Positions 21,878 through 34,099 of a stretch of DNA of 64,000 nt are shown here, in pieces (within the stretch, counting starts at the first letter, position 1; each line of letters begins with the position of its first letter). Where the stretch lies: contig CM073330.1 in the NCBI GenBank assembly GCA_037043015.1, positions 6,962,012-7,026,011 of the forward strand, read 5' to 3'. Origin of the DNA: Bryum argenteum (lineage: Eukaryota > Streptophyta > Bryopsida > Bryales > Bryaceae). Position numbers and translations under genes: made by a program. The notes below the pieces were generated by a model that made no database searches, was not told the DNA's origin, and saw nothing but the letters and a program-made list of their open reading frames with translations.

Positions 21878-22233
21878 TTTATAATATCAGTATATCTTCT
21901 TGCAATTCATAGACTCCTTTGGATGACCATCTCACGTCATTGAGTGCTCATTTAGCCATGTAATTCACATTTCATACTTGCAATATATACAATCTACTTT
22001 TTGACATATTGTTCAAAATCTAATAGATTTTTGCAACTCTTATAATTATGTTCCCTTTTTACACTAGTCACGTATGTATGTCACCACATTTTGTGTTACA
22101 TGAGTTTCAAACCTCATGGTAGATGTTAGCCTTTTCTTCAGGGGTTTGTGGATTGTTGTAATTTGTTTCATCTTGAATTCTTAATGCTTCATCTATGTTT
22201 AAAAACGTGAACGGAAGAATTTTGGATAATGTG
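21878..22233. other. AT-rich 3' flank of the kinase gene
   Basis: No gene seen. Ends with ATGTG (22229-22233), the left target duplication of the tandem LTR array; the matching copy is 40327-40331. Confidence 0.55.
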
Positions 22234-24232
22234 TGTCAAACCTCATTTTTTCGTTTTTGCCCCAATTTGGTCCGGATAGTAATTAGTAGTAGTTAAATAG
22301 AATAAATAACGCCCTGGTAACCGGCTATCCGGGTAGTAACCGGGTAGGGTTAGCTTGGCCAGGGACCTGCCTGCCCGGGGACATCCTAAAGCTTAGTGGG
22401 CAGGATAGGATAGCGGAATTTCTAACCCGCCTTTTGCTTCCTAGTCTTTGCTTTTAAAACTCGGGCACGGACTCACCGTACTTAGTCCGACCACTGAGTG
22501 CCCGGGTAGAGCTTAGCCGACCAGTCTCGGGTCTACCTCAAACCGGGGAGGCATAACCTCGGTGGAAGGAGAGGCTTCTCGGATAGCAGAGGAGGATAAC
22601 CGGGTAAGGAATCCATCCCCCATTCCACCGGACCGGACTGTGGACCCCGCGGATAGGAGTCCTATTCCTGCCCTAGAGGCCACGATCCAACCAGGACAGG
22701 AGGGGGAGGCTGATACCCGGCCACCCGGACTGGTAACCGAGGAGCCACAGATGCCTCGCTGTCCGGGTTCAACCAATCCGTCGGAGCCCTCTGACGGCGA
22801 GGCCCTCCCAGAGAAGGTGCTGACCGCGGAGGTCGCCCCCCTCATCCCCGAGGACTTGATCGATGTCCCGGAGATCGGAGAGGCACTCCCGGACACCTCA
22901 GCCCCGATGCCTTCAGGGGACACTGAGATCCTTGGGAGTGAAGAGACTGCTCCAGTGCTCCAGGAGACGGGGAACGAGGAGGAGGAGGTCACCTCCCAAC
23001 CCGGGTTGGGAGCGCAGAAGGTTGAGACCGCCGAGACTGCCGAGACTGCCGAGGCTGCGAAGTAGGATGAGCGCGACAGGAAGGACTAGGGCCGAGTTGA
23101 TTGATGGCGGGTGCACCTGGCCGAGGATAGGGTTAGATTTTAGTGCCTTTATGGCGAGTAGGAGGATGACGGCGCTAGAGTGTCAGAGGCTAGATTTAGA
23201 AAGATTCCCTGGCACAGGATTTTGTCCTCTCTGGGATGCCAGAGAGGATCTGCTACTTAGCCGAGGGGAGGATACTCCCTCGGGGTCTTTTTGTGATTCT
23301 GCAATACCCTAATCCAGTGCAAGCACGCCTCGTTCTCATCTCCCTCGTGTGTGTGCGTGTGTGCGATTGCGATTGTGCGTCCTTCTCCTTTTCCCCGTCT
23401 TGTCTGCATTGGTCGGGGTGTTTGCGAGTCCGGAGGACCCTTGCTATCCGGGCAAGAGAGAGAGCGGTTCCGTCCTTGAACGGAGAGTAGTACGGGAGGT
23501 AGAGAAGGCGACGGGGAGGAGGCTGCGGCTAGCGAACGGCACTTGCCACTTAGGGTTCGGACCGTCTGTCCGTGTAGCGTCAGGATTACGGCGGCCGGGG
23601 AAGGGATTCCGGCCGCTCAACCGACTCCCGAGAACACCATCGGTTGAGTCCCCTAGATCGCCAAGTCCGGGTAGGCGGGTTTGTCAGTAGGTGATAGCGG
23701 TGAACTCCGGGCGATCGCACCATCCCCAAGATCCGAAACCGGGATCTACTAACCCGGGTAGTAAGTTGTGATAACCGGACCATAGGAGAACCGGATACCA
23801 ACCTTTGTGACATGCGTGTGGATTTAGAGTCCAAGCGTAGAGGGAGGTATAAGGGAAGTTCCTAACAGGGTAAGGAGAGAGAGTCTCGGTGACCTTTCCG
23901 GTCACGTTAATCAACGGGAGAAGTGGCCTAATCCCCCACTTATCTAAGTCCGGGAAAATCCCTCCGAGGTGAATACAGAGGCTAAATTAAACCACAAAGA
24001 CTAAACACCCTCTCCTCTCCGTCCGGGCGCTCTTCCCGGGACGGGATATAGGGCACAGAGGGGATAGGATAGAACCCGGATAGCACAAATCCGGGTTAGC
24101 TAATCAGTGAAATCGTTGCGTTTGCACTTCACAGGATCTCCGTGGAACGAATACTCGGGTTCTTGTTTAGGAAACCTCTTTTACCGTGAAAAAGGGTTAT
24201 CCGGGCACGAATCGGGAAAGCACGTTACGACA
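22234..24232 (+). repeat. LTR 1 of the array
   Basis: TGTCAAACCTCA...TTACGACA. Aligns with the solo LTR except for a missing middle of about 3.2 kb; the junction is near 22550. Confidence 0.9.
22562..23065 (+). pseudogene. Residual 3' end of the LTR-encoded protein
   Basis: An open frame of 167 codons with no ATG (first codon GTG) matches the acidic tail of the solo-LTR protein (RNPSPIPPDRTVDP, VPEIGEALPDTSAP, GSEETAPVLQETGNEEEE) and ends at the equivalent stop. It reads through positions where the solo LTR changes frame, so it shows the original frame. Equivalent, more damaged fragments are at about 30630-31122 and 38665-39160. Confidence 0.65.
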
Positions 24233-24242
24233 CGATTACTTT

Positions 24243-24260
24243 TGGCGCCGCTGCCTGGGA
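24243..24260 (+). other. Primer-binding site, tRNA-Asp type
   Basis: TGGCGCCGCTGCCTGGGA starts 11 bases after the LTR. It resembles the Asp-tRNA primer site of plant Athila/Tat elements (TGGCGCCGTTGCCGGGGA, from memory) with two mismatches. Confidence 0.65.
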
Positions 24261-24427
24261 TCCTAAAGCTGCAAGTTCGACATTTCTGCCAGGAGAGAAG
24301 GAGATTCGCGCTGGAGGTTCTGGTGACGAGATTGAAGCTCACTCACCTCGTCTTGCAGGAAGGAGTTGCAAGTGCGAGCCAACCACAAGTCTAGAAGCCG
24401 CCGGAGGTATACCTGGTGTACTGCTTC

Positions 24428-26062
24428 ATGACTCGAGGGCAGACGGGTGAGCCAAGTGGAAGTCGAGTTACCCGGGCAGCCAGGAGAAGAGCTACAGCCG
24501 AGATCGAGCAGCTCGCACAAGCTCGCGAATTTGCTTACGAAGAGGAGGATATCCACTACGCATCCCCTCTTGAGGAGGTAGTCGTCCCGGTTGCGGTAGG
24601 GGTGATTCCAGTACCAGCACCCCCATCCGAGAGCGACGCACCGAGCTCCCCTCCGGGAAGCGAAGGACCGCCCAGTCCGGGCCGAGTCAACCCCGGACCC
24701 ATGGACCCTAACCCCATCCTTCCGTTGCGTCGCGCTCCACTCACCCGGTTAAAAATACGGCCGCTTCGCGGTGATGGTGGTGGCAAGGACGCGTGGGCGA
24801 TTGGGTCGAGGAGTTCGTGGCCACCGCGATGCTAACTGAAGATCCGGAGTCCGGACTCCGTGTCTTTTCCGGGTTGCTAAAGGAAAGCGTTGAAGTGGTA
24901 CAATGATGTACTGCGGATGTGAAGGCTAATCGGGATCACCGAGGATAGCCTTCCTACATGCTTTCCGGGAAGCCGGAGGAGAGGCTCGGGCTCTGATGCA
25001 ACTCGGGAAAGTCCGGAAGCGCGAGTACGAGTCCGTCAGGAAGTACGGGCAGAGGGTGAAAGCCCTCATGAACAAGGTGGCCTTCGACATCGCCCCTATG
25101 GTAGCCGTCCGGTGGTACGTGGGAGGGCTACCGGAGGATATGTCCTTCCGCATCCGGAGAAGCAAACCGGAAACGCTCCGAAGAAGCCATGGATGCCGCC
25201 CGGATTACGAGGACTCCGCTCAAGCCCTCCGTAGCAGCCGCAGGAAGGGGAAGGATAAGAAGAAGGAGAAGGGTAAGAAGAAGAAGGACACTGACTCGGA
25301 CAGTTCCGCGGGTAGCGACGACCCGGACTCGAACGACCCGGATAGCTCGGAGAGCGGGAGGAGAGCCAAACCGGAGAAGGCCAAGAGTTCAAAGAAATCT
25401 AGTTCGCCACGGTCAAGGTGAAGGTTGAGAAGGAAGATGGTCTCAAGAAAGTCCTGCGGAGCTCGGGCTATCAAGGTGAACATGGCCGAACTCCGAGTGG
25501 CCGCAAAAATCCTCCGACGCAGAGGGCTAACGTGTGGTGCTCCAAGTGCAAGGAGTACGGACACAACCCCACGGAGTGCCCCAATACGTCTACCCGGAGA
25601 TCCTCGAAATGGATCACCCCGGGCCGGGTCGATACGTGTTGGCCGAGGAGGAAGAGGAACCGGAAGAGGAGGATGTGGTTACCTGTGCCTGTGTTCATGC
25701 GGGATATGGGCGTGGCCGAGTGTCACCCCGCGTTCAGAGGCGGGTCGTACCCGGCCGCCCCTGAAAGTCTCTACCCGGGCAATCATCCGGGCAGCCCCTC
25801 ACCGCACCTACCGACTACGCTCATCCATTACCGATGCGGGAGAAGAGGGCATTATGCCAGTGGCTGCGACGTACCTGACGTCGAGCCCGGTGCCCCGAAG
25901 AACTTACCCTGTCAGGGTTGCCACGAATACGGACATAACCTCGAGGGTTGTCCGAAGAAGCCCCCTCCGAAGGTCATCTACAAGTCTGTGCAGACCCCTC
26001 CGCGTTCTCAGTCCGGCCTCAACTACGGTTCCACGGCCGGCATAGAGAACCCGGATAAATGA
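24428..26062 (+). pseudogene. gag: gag, internal copy 1 (frameshifted)
   Basis: ATG 24428 begins MTRGQTGEPSGSRVTR, then a Pro/Ser-rich region (to about 24770). The capsid-like part (LGKVRKREYESVRKYGQRV and KVAFDIAPMVAVRW, frame 24996-25421) follows after frame changes. A Lys/Ser/Asp-rich linker (about 25240-25410) leads to three zinc knuckles: CSKCKEYGHNPTEC, a copy missing the first Cys (YRCGRRGHYASGC) and CQGCHEYGHNLEGC, ending at 26062. The knuckles would bind genomic RNA. At least three frame shifts prevent a single product. Confidence 0.75.
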
Positions 26063-26071
26063 GGGTGCGAG

Positions 26072-28524
26072 GTGGAGCTACCCGGCGAACAGGAGGCCGC
26101 AGTCAATAAAGTCTCCACGCGTAGCTCCACCCAGGAAAAGAACAACACAGGCTCGAGGCGACAGAAGAAGGCGATCCGGGAGGCAAACCGGAAAGCACAA
26201 GAAGATGAGGAACCCGGGCAGGAAGAGGAAGACGAAGAGCCTACCCGGGTAGAGCTCCCAACACCACCCCTGGCAGACGCTGAAAAAGGGGTGGAACCCA
26301 CCAAGCTTGATCGTGACATCAGTGACGAGGTCAGGGCGGACCTTGCCGCAACCCGGGCAGACCCGGACCGCAGGGTTGTCCATTTCCAGGACAACCCTGT
26401 CGTGATCAAACCCGGACCCCAAGTGAGGGTTGATGAGTATGATATCCTGCAAGACATCAAGGACACGCAGGCCAATGTGACTATCGGGCAGCTTCTCCAT
26501 GATAATGCCAATTATCAGAAGACTGTCCGAGAAGCCTGGATTCAACGACGAAAGAAGAGATATAAGCTTCCCTCGGTGGCTGTGAACTTTGCGCAAGTTG
26601 AAGATTTCGGCGCACCCGAGCTGCAGGTGGAGGTGGATGGCTGCATCATCCACGATGTACCAGTGGATGGTGGGTCCGGGGTTAACCTGATGTTAGAGGA
26701 CACGGCCCACGACCTTGGATACACTACCCTAGAAACCACCCAGTTGGTCCTTCGCATGGCTGACCAATCCCGGGTAGCCCCGGTGGGGAGGCTTTCCAGG
26801 GTTCCCACCATCATAGGGGGAGTAACTTACCCCCTGAACTTTGTCATTATCCGGGTAGCAACCGGGCGACCCTTCCGAATGCTTCTAGGTCGGCCCTGGC
26901 TCTACATGGCCCGGGTAATAGTGGACTGGGGCGAGAAAGAATTCCGGGTGGGAAAGCGGCCAACCCTCATCATCCCCTGGATGCATTCCGCCCACGAAGG
27001 CGAGACACACGAATCCGACGGCTACACCACAGGGTGGTCGGACACGGAGGAATCCAACACGCAGGCCAGCTACCTGGTGGGTGAATTCTCCGGCCTGGTA
27101 GAGAGGGACTTTGAATTCCCGGATTCTGTGACGGAGGAAGGGCGGGAGCTTGCTGCGGATGAGGAGGTCGAGGATAGGGCGGAGATGGACGACAGATCCC
27201 TTGGGGAATCATGCGTGGCCCTATCCGAGAAATGGATACGAAAGCAGCTCACCGACCCCGCTGGACAGCCCTGTCGCCTCAACGGGGGAGGAGTTATTCC
27301 CTGGGGAAACCTTGGGATAACTCCGGAGGAGGCGGAGCCCGAGCGGATCAAAGGTGTCGTCTCACCTAAGGATTTTGAGGAGATCGAGGCTAAACCCGGA
27401 AAGAAGTTTTTCCTGGGCAAGACCCTGACTGCCCGGGAAAAGGGCGAGTACAGCACCTTGCTGACCGGGTTTGCCGATGTGTTCGCTTGGGCACCCACGG
27501 ACCTTCGGGGGATACCTCCGCAACTAGGAGAGCACCAAATCGACCTAGTCGAGGGAGCTAGCCCGGTTCGCCAGCGACAGTATCGGCTTAACCCGAAGTA
27601 CTCCCTGATGGTGAAGGAGGAGATCGACCGGCTACTGGAGGCCGGATTCATCTACCCGGTTAATAACACGGAGTGGGTGTCCCCGATTGTGGTGGTACCG
27701 AAGAAGACCGGGGCGGACGGGAAGGTGAAGATCCGGGTTTGCCAGGACTTCCGTAAGCTCAACGCCGCCACCAAGAAGGATTACTTCCCGCTCCCGTTTA
27801 CCGACATTATCCTGGATCATGTGGCCGGGCAGGAGCTTTACAGTTTCCTGGACGGGTTCTCCGGGTACAACCAGGTCTCCATCCGCGAAAGTGACCAGCT
27901 TAAAACGACTTTCACTACGGAATGGGGGACCTACGCGTTCAACCGGATGCCGTTCGGGTTGTGTAACGCCCCGGGCACCTTCCAGCTCGGCTCATGATGG
28001 ATATCTTCAAGGACTTTCTTCGGCATTTCCTAGAAGTATTCATTGATGATTTCGCAGTGTTCGGAAAGCGGGAGAATCACCTGGAGCACTTGCGGAAAAC
28101 CTTCCAGCGCTGTAGGGAGACCAACCTCAAGCTCCATCCCGGGAAATGTTTTTTCGGAATGGAGACCGGGTTGCTACTCGGGCACGTGGTGAGCCGGAGA
28201 GGACTGCAGGTGGATACGGACAAGGTCAGTGCTATCCTGACACTAGCCCCACCGCGGACGGTTAAGGAGGTTCGCGGATTCCTGGGATGCGTGGGATATT
28301 ACCGGCGATTCATCGACGGATATGCCCGGAAGGCTGCCCCGTTAACGGCCTTGCTCAAAAAGGATGAGCCCTTCCCGAAACCGGAGAGGCAAGCCGCTTT
28401 CGAGGACCTGGCGCGGCTAACCCGGGCACCTATCCTGGCACCACCTCCGGATTGGACCCGGGAATTCCATGTTACCCTGGACGCCTCGGGGTGGTGCCTA
28501 GGAGCCATCCCCGGCGGCGGATGA
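26072..28524 (+). pseudogene. pol: Protease and reverse transcriptase, internal copy 1
   Basis: One frame runs 26072-27997: a charged linker, a retropepsin-like domain with active-site VDGGSGVNLM (about 26663) and LLGRPWLY, then reverse transcriptase (FIYPVNNTEWVSPIVVVPKK, VCQDFRKLNAATKKDYFPLP, MPFGLCNAPGTFQ). An extra two bases at about 27986 (CAGCTCGG here, CAGCGG in copy 2) shift the frame; the polymerase resumes at 27994 with catalytic FIDDF (about 28039-28053) and the start of RNase H (VTLDASGWCLGA) to 28524. The two halves together keep the catalytic residues. Confidence 0.85.
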
Positions 28525-30293
28525 GCGAAGCGGGAGAGAGGCCTATCTACTACGCCACCGACGAATGATGAGTTCAAGGAAAAGGAATTACACCACCACC
28601 GAACGCGAGGCCCCGGGCCGTAGTCTATGCCCAAGAAGTTTCGGCACTATCTACTCGGATACCGGGTGGTCTTCCATACGGATCACGATTCGCTCAAATA
28701 TCCGGTGAATAAGCCGGACCTTTCCTGGACGGATAGCCCGTGGATTCTCCTGTTCACAGAGTTTACCTACGAGGTGATCGTCAAACCGGGTAGGGCAAAT
28801 GCCAATGCCGACTACTTGTCCAGGGATGCGAGGCGAGCCGCCCTGGAAGACATTTCCTCCCTGTTCCCCGACGAATTCCCGGATAGCCGGGTAGACCGGA
28901 AGTTCTTTGTCTTTGCAAGTGGAAGGCGAGGCCCCTTCCGAATTCAGCAGATCCGAGATTACCTCCCGACCCAGCCGCTACCCCCGAGACATGAACCGGG
29001 AAGAAAAGAGCGTCTTCCAACACCGTGTGGCTCCATACACTTTAATCAACGGAGTCCTGTTCGGATGGGAGCCGATGACAGTCGCGCCGCCGTGTTTGGA
29101 ACCCGGAGAGCGGAGGCGGCGGTGATGGAGGCTTTACACGCGGGAGATTCCGGAGGGCACCTAGCCGCCATGAGTACGGTTAACCGTATTAAGAGCGCAG
29201 GTATTGGTGGCCCTTCGTAATCCGGGATGTCCGCAATACGTCCAGTACGCGACCAATGCCAACGGACGGAGACAACCGGGTTTCGAACCACCGCCCCTCG
29301 ACTCCGATTTTTCCCTGCCCCTTTTGTCAAATGGGGAATCGACTTTGTCGGTCCGACGCCCCTATTACCAAAAACCGAAGCGCTACATCATACTCGCGAC
29401 CGACTACGCCACGAAGTGGGTAGAAGCCCGAGCAACCCGGGGAAATGACGCCAGGACAGCGGCATCGTTCCTGTTCGAGGAGATCATGATGCGGTTCGGC
29501 CATCCCCTGGAACTGGTCAGTGATCGAGGAGCGCACTTCATCAATGAGGTCATCGAGGACATCACCACCAAGTATGCGATCCGACACCGCAAGACAACCC
29601 CGTACAATCCCAAGGCCAACGGTCGAGCGGTCAAACGGCACCATCGGTAAAATGTTAAACAAGATGGTGTCCGCCCATAAGACTGATTGGGACCGGAAGC
29701 TTGCCTCCGCAGTCCACGCGTACAACACAGCGGAGAAAGCAACCACCGGAAAGACCCCGTACTTCATGGTCTTCGGCCAGGAGGCCATTCACGGAGTTGA
29801 GCTGGCGGTAGAAACTCACCGGGTTATGGCAACGAGGCTCGGAGAAGAGGGAGACGGCCAACCGGAGAGGTTACAAGCCATCGACGCCTTGGAGGAGGGC
29901 CGGGCAGAAGGTGTGGAGAGAAACCGGAAAGTGCAGGAGGATCGGAAGGAGAAGTATGATACAAGACTTCCCGGGGACCACGGAATCCGAGAAGGCGGCC
30001 TTGTGCTCCTGTACGACAGCCGCCATCAAAACTTCCCGGGTAAGCTACACACCCGCTGGATGGGCCCTTACCGGGTAGCCCAAGTGTTTCCCAACGGATC
30101 CCTCCAGTTGGAGGATTTACAGGGTAACCGCATGGATACGCGCGTGAACGGGTCGAGGGTGAAACAGTACCACCCAGAGGAGTTAACGGATGAGGAGGTT
30201 CTCGTCGAGGAGGAGGACGAACCTCCACAAAGACGAGTCCGAGTAATCATCGCGTTACGGGGTCCGAGTGTTCGCGAGGACGCTCAAAGATGA
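28525..30293 (+). pseudogene. pol: RNase H end and integrase, internal copy 1
   Basis: Fragments in several frames: RNase H end (HYLLGYRVVFHTDHDSLKY, NANADYLSRD), zinc-binding part (HAGDSGGHLA and DQCQR, about 29130-29270), core Asp in GIDFVGP (other frame) and Asp in VSDRGAHF (about 29518). The segment that should carry the catalytic Glu has lost 5 bases at about 29624 (GGTCGAGCGG against GGTCAGACTGAGCGG in copy 2). The C-terminal part reads openly to 30293 (TRWMGPYRVAQVFPNGS). No chromodomain follows. Confidence 0.8.
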
Positions 30294-30301
30294 AAAAGGG
30301 G
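30292..30301 (+). other. Polypurine tract, internal copy 1
   Basis: GAAAAAGGGG four bases before LTR 2 (30305); the same tract precedes LTR 3. Confidence 0.6.
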
Positions 30302-30304
30302 TAA

Positions 30305-32284
30305 TGTCAAACCTCATTTTTTCGTTTTTGCCCCAATTTGGTCCGGATAGTAATTAGTAGTAGTTAAATAGAATAAATAACGCCCAGTAACCGGCTATCC
30401 GGTAGTAACCGGGTAGGGTTAGCTTGGCCGAGGACCCGCCGCCCGGGACATCCTAAAGCTTAGTGGGCGGGGATAGGATAGCGGAATTTCTAACCCGCCT
30501 TTTGCTTCCTAGTCTTTGCTTTTAAAACTCGGGCACGGACTCACCGTCTTTAGTCCGACCACCGAGTGCCCGGGTAGAGCTTAGCCGACCAGCCTCTCGG
30601 GTCTACCTCAAACCGGGAGGCATAACCTCGGTGGAAGGAGAGGCTTCTGGATAGCGAGAGGAGGATAACCGGGTAAGGAATCCTCCCCCATTCCACCGGA
30701 CCGGACTGTGGACCCCGCGGATAGGAGTCCTATTCTCGCCCTAGAGGCCACGATCCAACCAGACAGAGGGGAGGTCGATACCCGGCCACCCGGACTGGTA
30801 ACCGAGAGCCACGATGCCTCGTTGTCCGGGTTCAACCAATCCGTCGGAGCCCTCTCGGCGGCGAGGCCCTCCTGAGAAGGTGCTGACCGCGGAGGCCCCC
30901 TCATCCCCGAGGACTTGATCGATGTCCCGGAGATCGGAGAGGCACTCCCGGACACCTCGGCCCGATGCCTTGAGGGACACCGAGATCCTTGGGAGTGAAG
31001 AGACCGCTCCAGTGCTCCAGGAGACGGGGAACGAGGAGGAGGAGGTCACCTCCCAACCCGGGTTGGGAGCGCAGAAGGTTGAGACCGCCGAGACTGCCGA
31101 GACTGCCGAGGCTGCGAAGTAGGATGAGCGCGACAGGAAGGACTAGGGCCGAGTTGATTGATGGCGGGTGCACCTGGCCGAGGATAGGGTTAGATTTTAG
31201 TGCCTTTATGGCGAGTAGGAGGATGACGGCGCTAGAGTGTCGAGGGCTAGATTTAGAAAGATTCCCGGCACAGATTTTGTCCTCTCTGGGATGCCGAGAG
31301 GATCACTACTTTAGCCGAGGGGAGGATACTCCCTCGGGGTCTTTTTGTGATTCTCGCAATACCTAATCCAAAGTGCAAGCACGCCTCGTTCTCATCTCCC
31401 TCGTGTGTGTGCGTGTGTGTGCGATTGTGCGTCCTTCTCCTTTTCCCCGTCTTGTCTGGGTGGTGGGTGTTTGCGAGTCCGAGGACCCTTGCTATCCGGG
31501 CAAGAGAGAGAGCGGTTCCGTCCTTGAACGGAGAGTAGTACGGGAGGTAGAGAAGGCGACGGGGAGGAGTGCGGCTAGCGAAACGGCACTTGCCACTTAG
31601 GGTTCGGACCGGTCTGTCCGTGTAGCGTGGGGATTACAGCGGCCGTGAAGGGATTCCGGCCGCTCAACCGACTCCCGAGAACACCATCGGTTGAGTCCCC
31701 TAGATCGCCAAGTCCGGGTAGGCGGTTTGTCTCGTAGGTGATAGCGGTGAACTCCGGGCCGCGCACCATCCCCTGGGCTCCGATAACCCGGGATCTACTA
31801 ACCCGGGTAGTAAGTTGTGATAACCGGACCATAGGAGAACCGGATACCAACCTTTGTGACATGCGTGTGGATTTAGAGTCCAAGCGTAGAGGAGGTATAA
31901 GGGAAGTTCCTAACAGGGTAAGGAGAGAGAGAGTCTCGGTGACCTTTCCGGTCACGTTAATCAACGGGAGAAGTGGCCTAATCCCCCACTTATCTAAGTC
32001 CGGGAAAATCCCTCCGAGGTGAATACAGAGGCTAAATTAAACCACAAAGACTAAACACCCTCTCCTCTCCCCGTCCGGGCGCTCTCTTCCAGGACGGGAT
32101 ATAGGGCACAGAGGGGATAGGATAGAACCCGGATAGCACAAATCCGGGTTAGCTAATCAGGAAATCTGCTGCGTTTGCACTTCACAGATCTCCGTGGAAC
32201 GAATACTGGGGTTCTTGTTTAGGAAACCTCTTTTACCGTGAAAAAGGGTTATCCGGGCACGAATCGGGAAAGCACGTTACGACA
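30305..32284 (+). repeat. LTR 2 of the array (middle LTR)
   Basis: Same termini and internal deletion as LTR 1, with many one- or two-base differences, often at CNG or GG/CC sites. It serves as 3' LTR of copy 1 and 5' LTR of copy 2; no target duplication flanks it. Confidence 0.88.
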
Positions 32285-32294
32285 CGATTACTTT

Positions 32295-32312
32295 TGGCGC
32301 CACGCTCGGGAT
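32295..32312 (+). other. Primer-binding site of internal copy 2 (damaged)
   Basis: Equivalent to 24243-24260 but reads TGGCGCCACGCTCGGGAT, with several changes that would weaken Asp-tRNA pairing. Confidence 0.5.
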
Positions 32313-32479
32313 CCTAAAGTCGCAAGTTCGACATTTCGCCAGGAGAGAAGGAGATTCGCTACCGGAGGTTCTCAAAGTGACGAGATTGAAGCTCACTCAC
32401 CTCGTCTTGCGGGAAGGAGTTGCAAGTGCGAGCCAACCACAAGTCTAGAAGCCGCCGAGGTATACCCGTGTCTTGCTTC

Positions 32480-34099
32480 ATGACTCGAGGCGCGACAGGT
32501 GAGCCAAGTGGAAGTCGAGTTACCCGGCAAACCGGAGAAGAGCTACAAACGAGATCGAGCGGCTCGCACAAGCTCGCGAATTTGCTTACGAAGAGGAGGA
32601 TATCCACTACGCATCCCCTCTTGAGGAGGTAGTCGTCCCGGTTGCGGTAGGGGTGATTCCAAGATGCAGACACCCCATCCGAGAGCGACGCACCGAGCTC
32701 CCCTCCGGGAAGCGAAGGACCGCCCGATCCGGGCCGAGTCAACCCGACCCATGGACCCTAACCCTGTCCTTCCGTTGCGTCGCTCCCACTCACCCGGTTA
32801 AAAAATGCGGCCGCTTCGCGCAGTGATGGTGGCAAGGACGTGGGCGATTGGGTCGAGGAGTTCGTGGCCACCACGATGCTAACTGAAGATCCGGAGTCCG
32901 ACTCCGTGTCTTTTCCGGGTTGCTAAAGGGAAGCGTTGAAGTGGTACAATGATGTACCGCGGATGTGAAGGCTAATCGGATCACCGAGGATAGCCTTCCT
33001 ACATGCTTTCCGGGAAGCCGGAGGAGAGGCTCGGGCTCGATGCAACTCGGGAAAGTCCGGAAGCGCGAAAGTACGAGTCCGTCGGGAAATGCGGGCAGGG
33101 GTGAAAGCCCTCATGAACAAGGTGGCCTTCGACATCGCCCCTATGGTAGCCGTCCGGTGGGTACGTGGGAGGCTACCGGAGGATATGTCCTTCCGATCCG
33201 GAGAAGCAAACCGAAACGCTCCGGGAAGCCATGGATGCTGCCCTGGATTACGAGGACTCCGCTCAAGCCCTCCGTAGCAGCCGCAGGAAGGGGAAGGATA
33301 AGAAGAAGGAGAAGGGTAAGAAGAAGAAGGAGGACACCGACTCGGACGATTCCGCTGGTAGCGACGACCGGACTCGAACGACCCGGATAGCTCGGAGAGC
33401 GGGGAGGAGGCCAAACCGGAGAAGGCCAAGAGTTCAAAGAAATCTAGTTCGCGCGGGTCAAGGTGAAGGTTGAGAAGGAAGATGGTCTCAAGAAAGTCCT
33501 GGCAGAGCTCGAAGCTATCAAGGTGAACATGGCCGAACTCCAGAGTGGCCGCAAAAATCCTCCGACGCAGAGGGCTAACGTGTGGTGCTCCAAGTGCAAG
33601 GAGTACGGACACAACCCCACGGAGTGCCCCAATACGTCTACCCGGAGATCCTCGAAATGGATCGACCGGACATCGGGGTCGATACGTGTTGGCCGAGGAG
33701 GAAGAGGAACCGGAAGAGGAGGATGTGGTTACCACATACCGTGTTCATGCGGGATATGGGCGTGGCCGAGGTGTCACCCCGCGTTCAGGAGGCAGGTCGT
33801 ACCCAGCCGCCCCAGGAAGGAGTCTACCCGGACAGTCATCCGGGCAGCCCCTCACTGGCACCTACCTGGACTACGTCATCTGTTACCGATGCGGGAGAAG
33901 AGGGCATTATGCCAGTGGCTGCGACGTACCTGACGTCGAGCCCGGTGCCCAAGAACTTACCCCGCTGCGGGGTTGCCACGAATACGGACATAACCTCGAG
34001 GTTGTCCGAAGAAGCCCCCTCCGAAGGTCATCTACAAGTCTCATGCGGACCCCTCCGCGTTCTCGATCCGGCCTCAACTACGGTTCCACGGCCGCATAG
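32480..34099 (+). pseudogene. gag: gag, internal copy 2 (heavily frameshifted)
   Basis: Parallel to 24428-26062 from ATG 32480. The same landmarks occur in scattered frames: Pro-rich N-terminus, KVAFDIAPMVAVRW, Lys/Asp linker, CSKCKEYGHNPTEC and a Cys-Gly-Arg-Arg-Gly-His knuckle. It has more single-base gaps than copy 1, concentrated in this half. Confidence 0.7.

Noticed and set aside
24233..30304. Chromodomain in the tandem-array element
   Set aside because: The integrase C-terminus ends in an acidic tail (EELTDEEVLVEEEDEPP) with no chromodomain residues before the polypurine tract.
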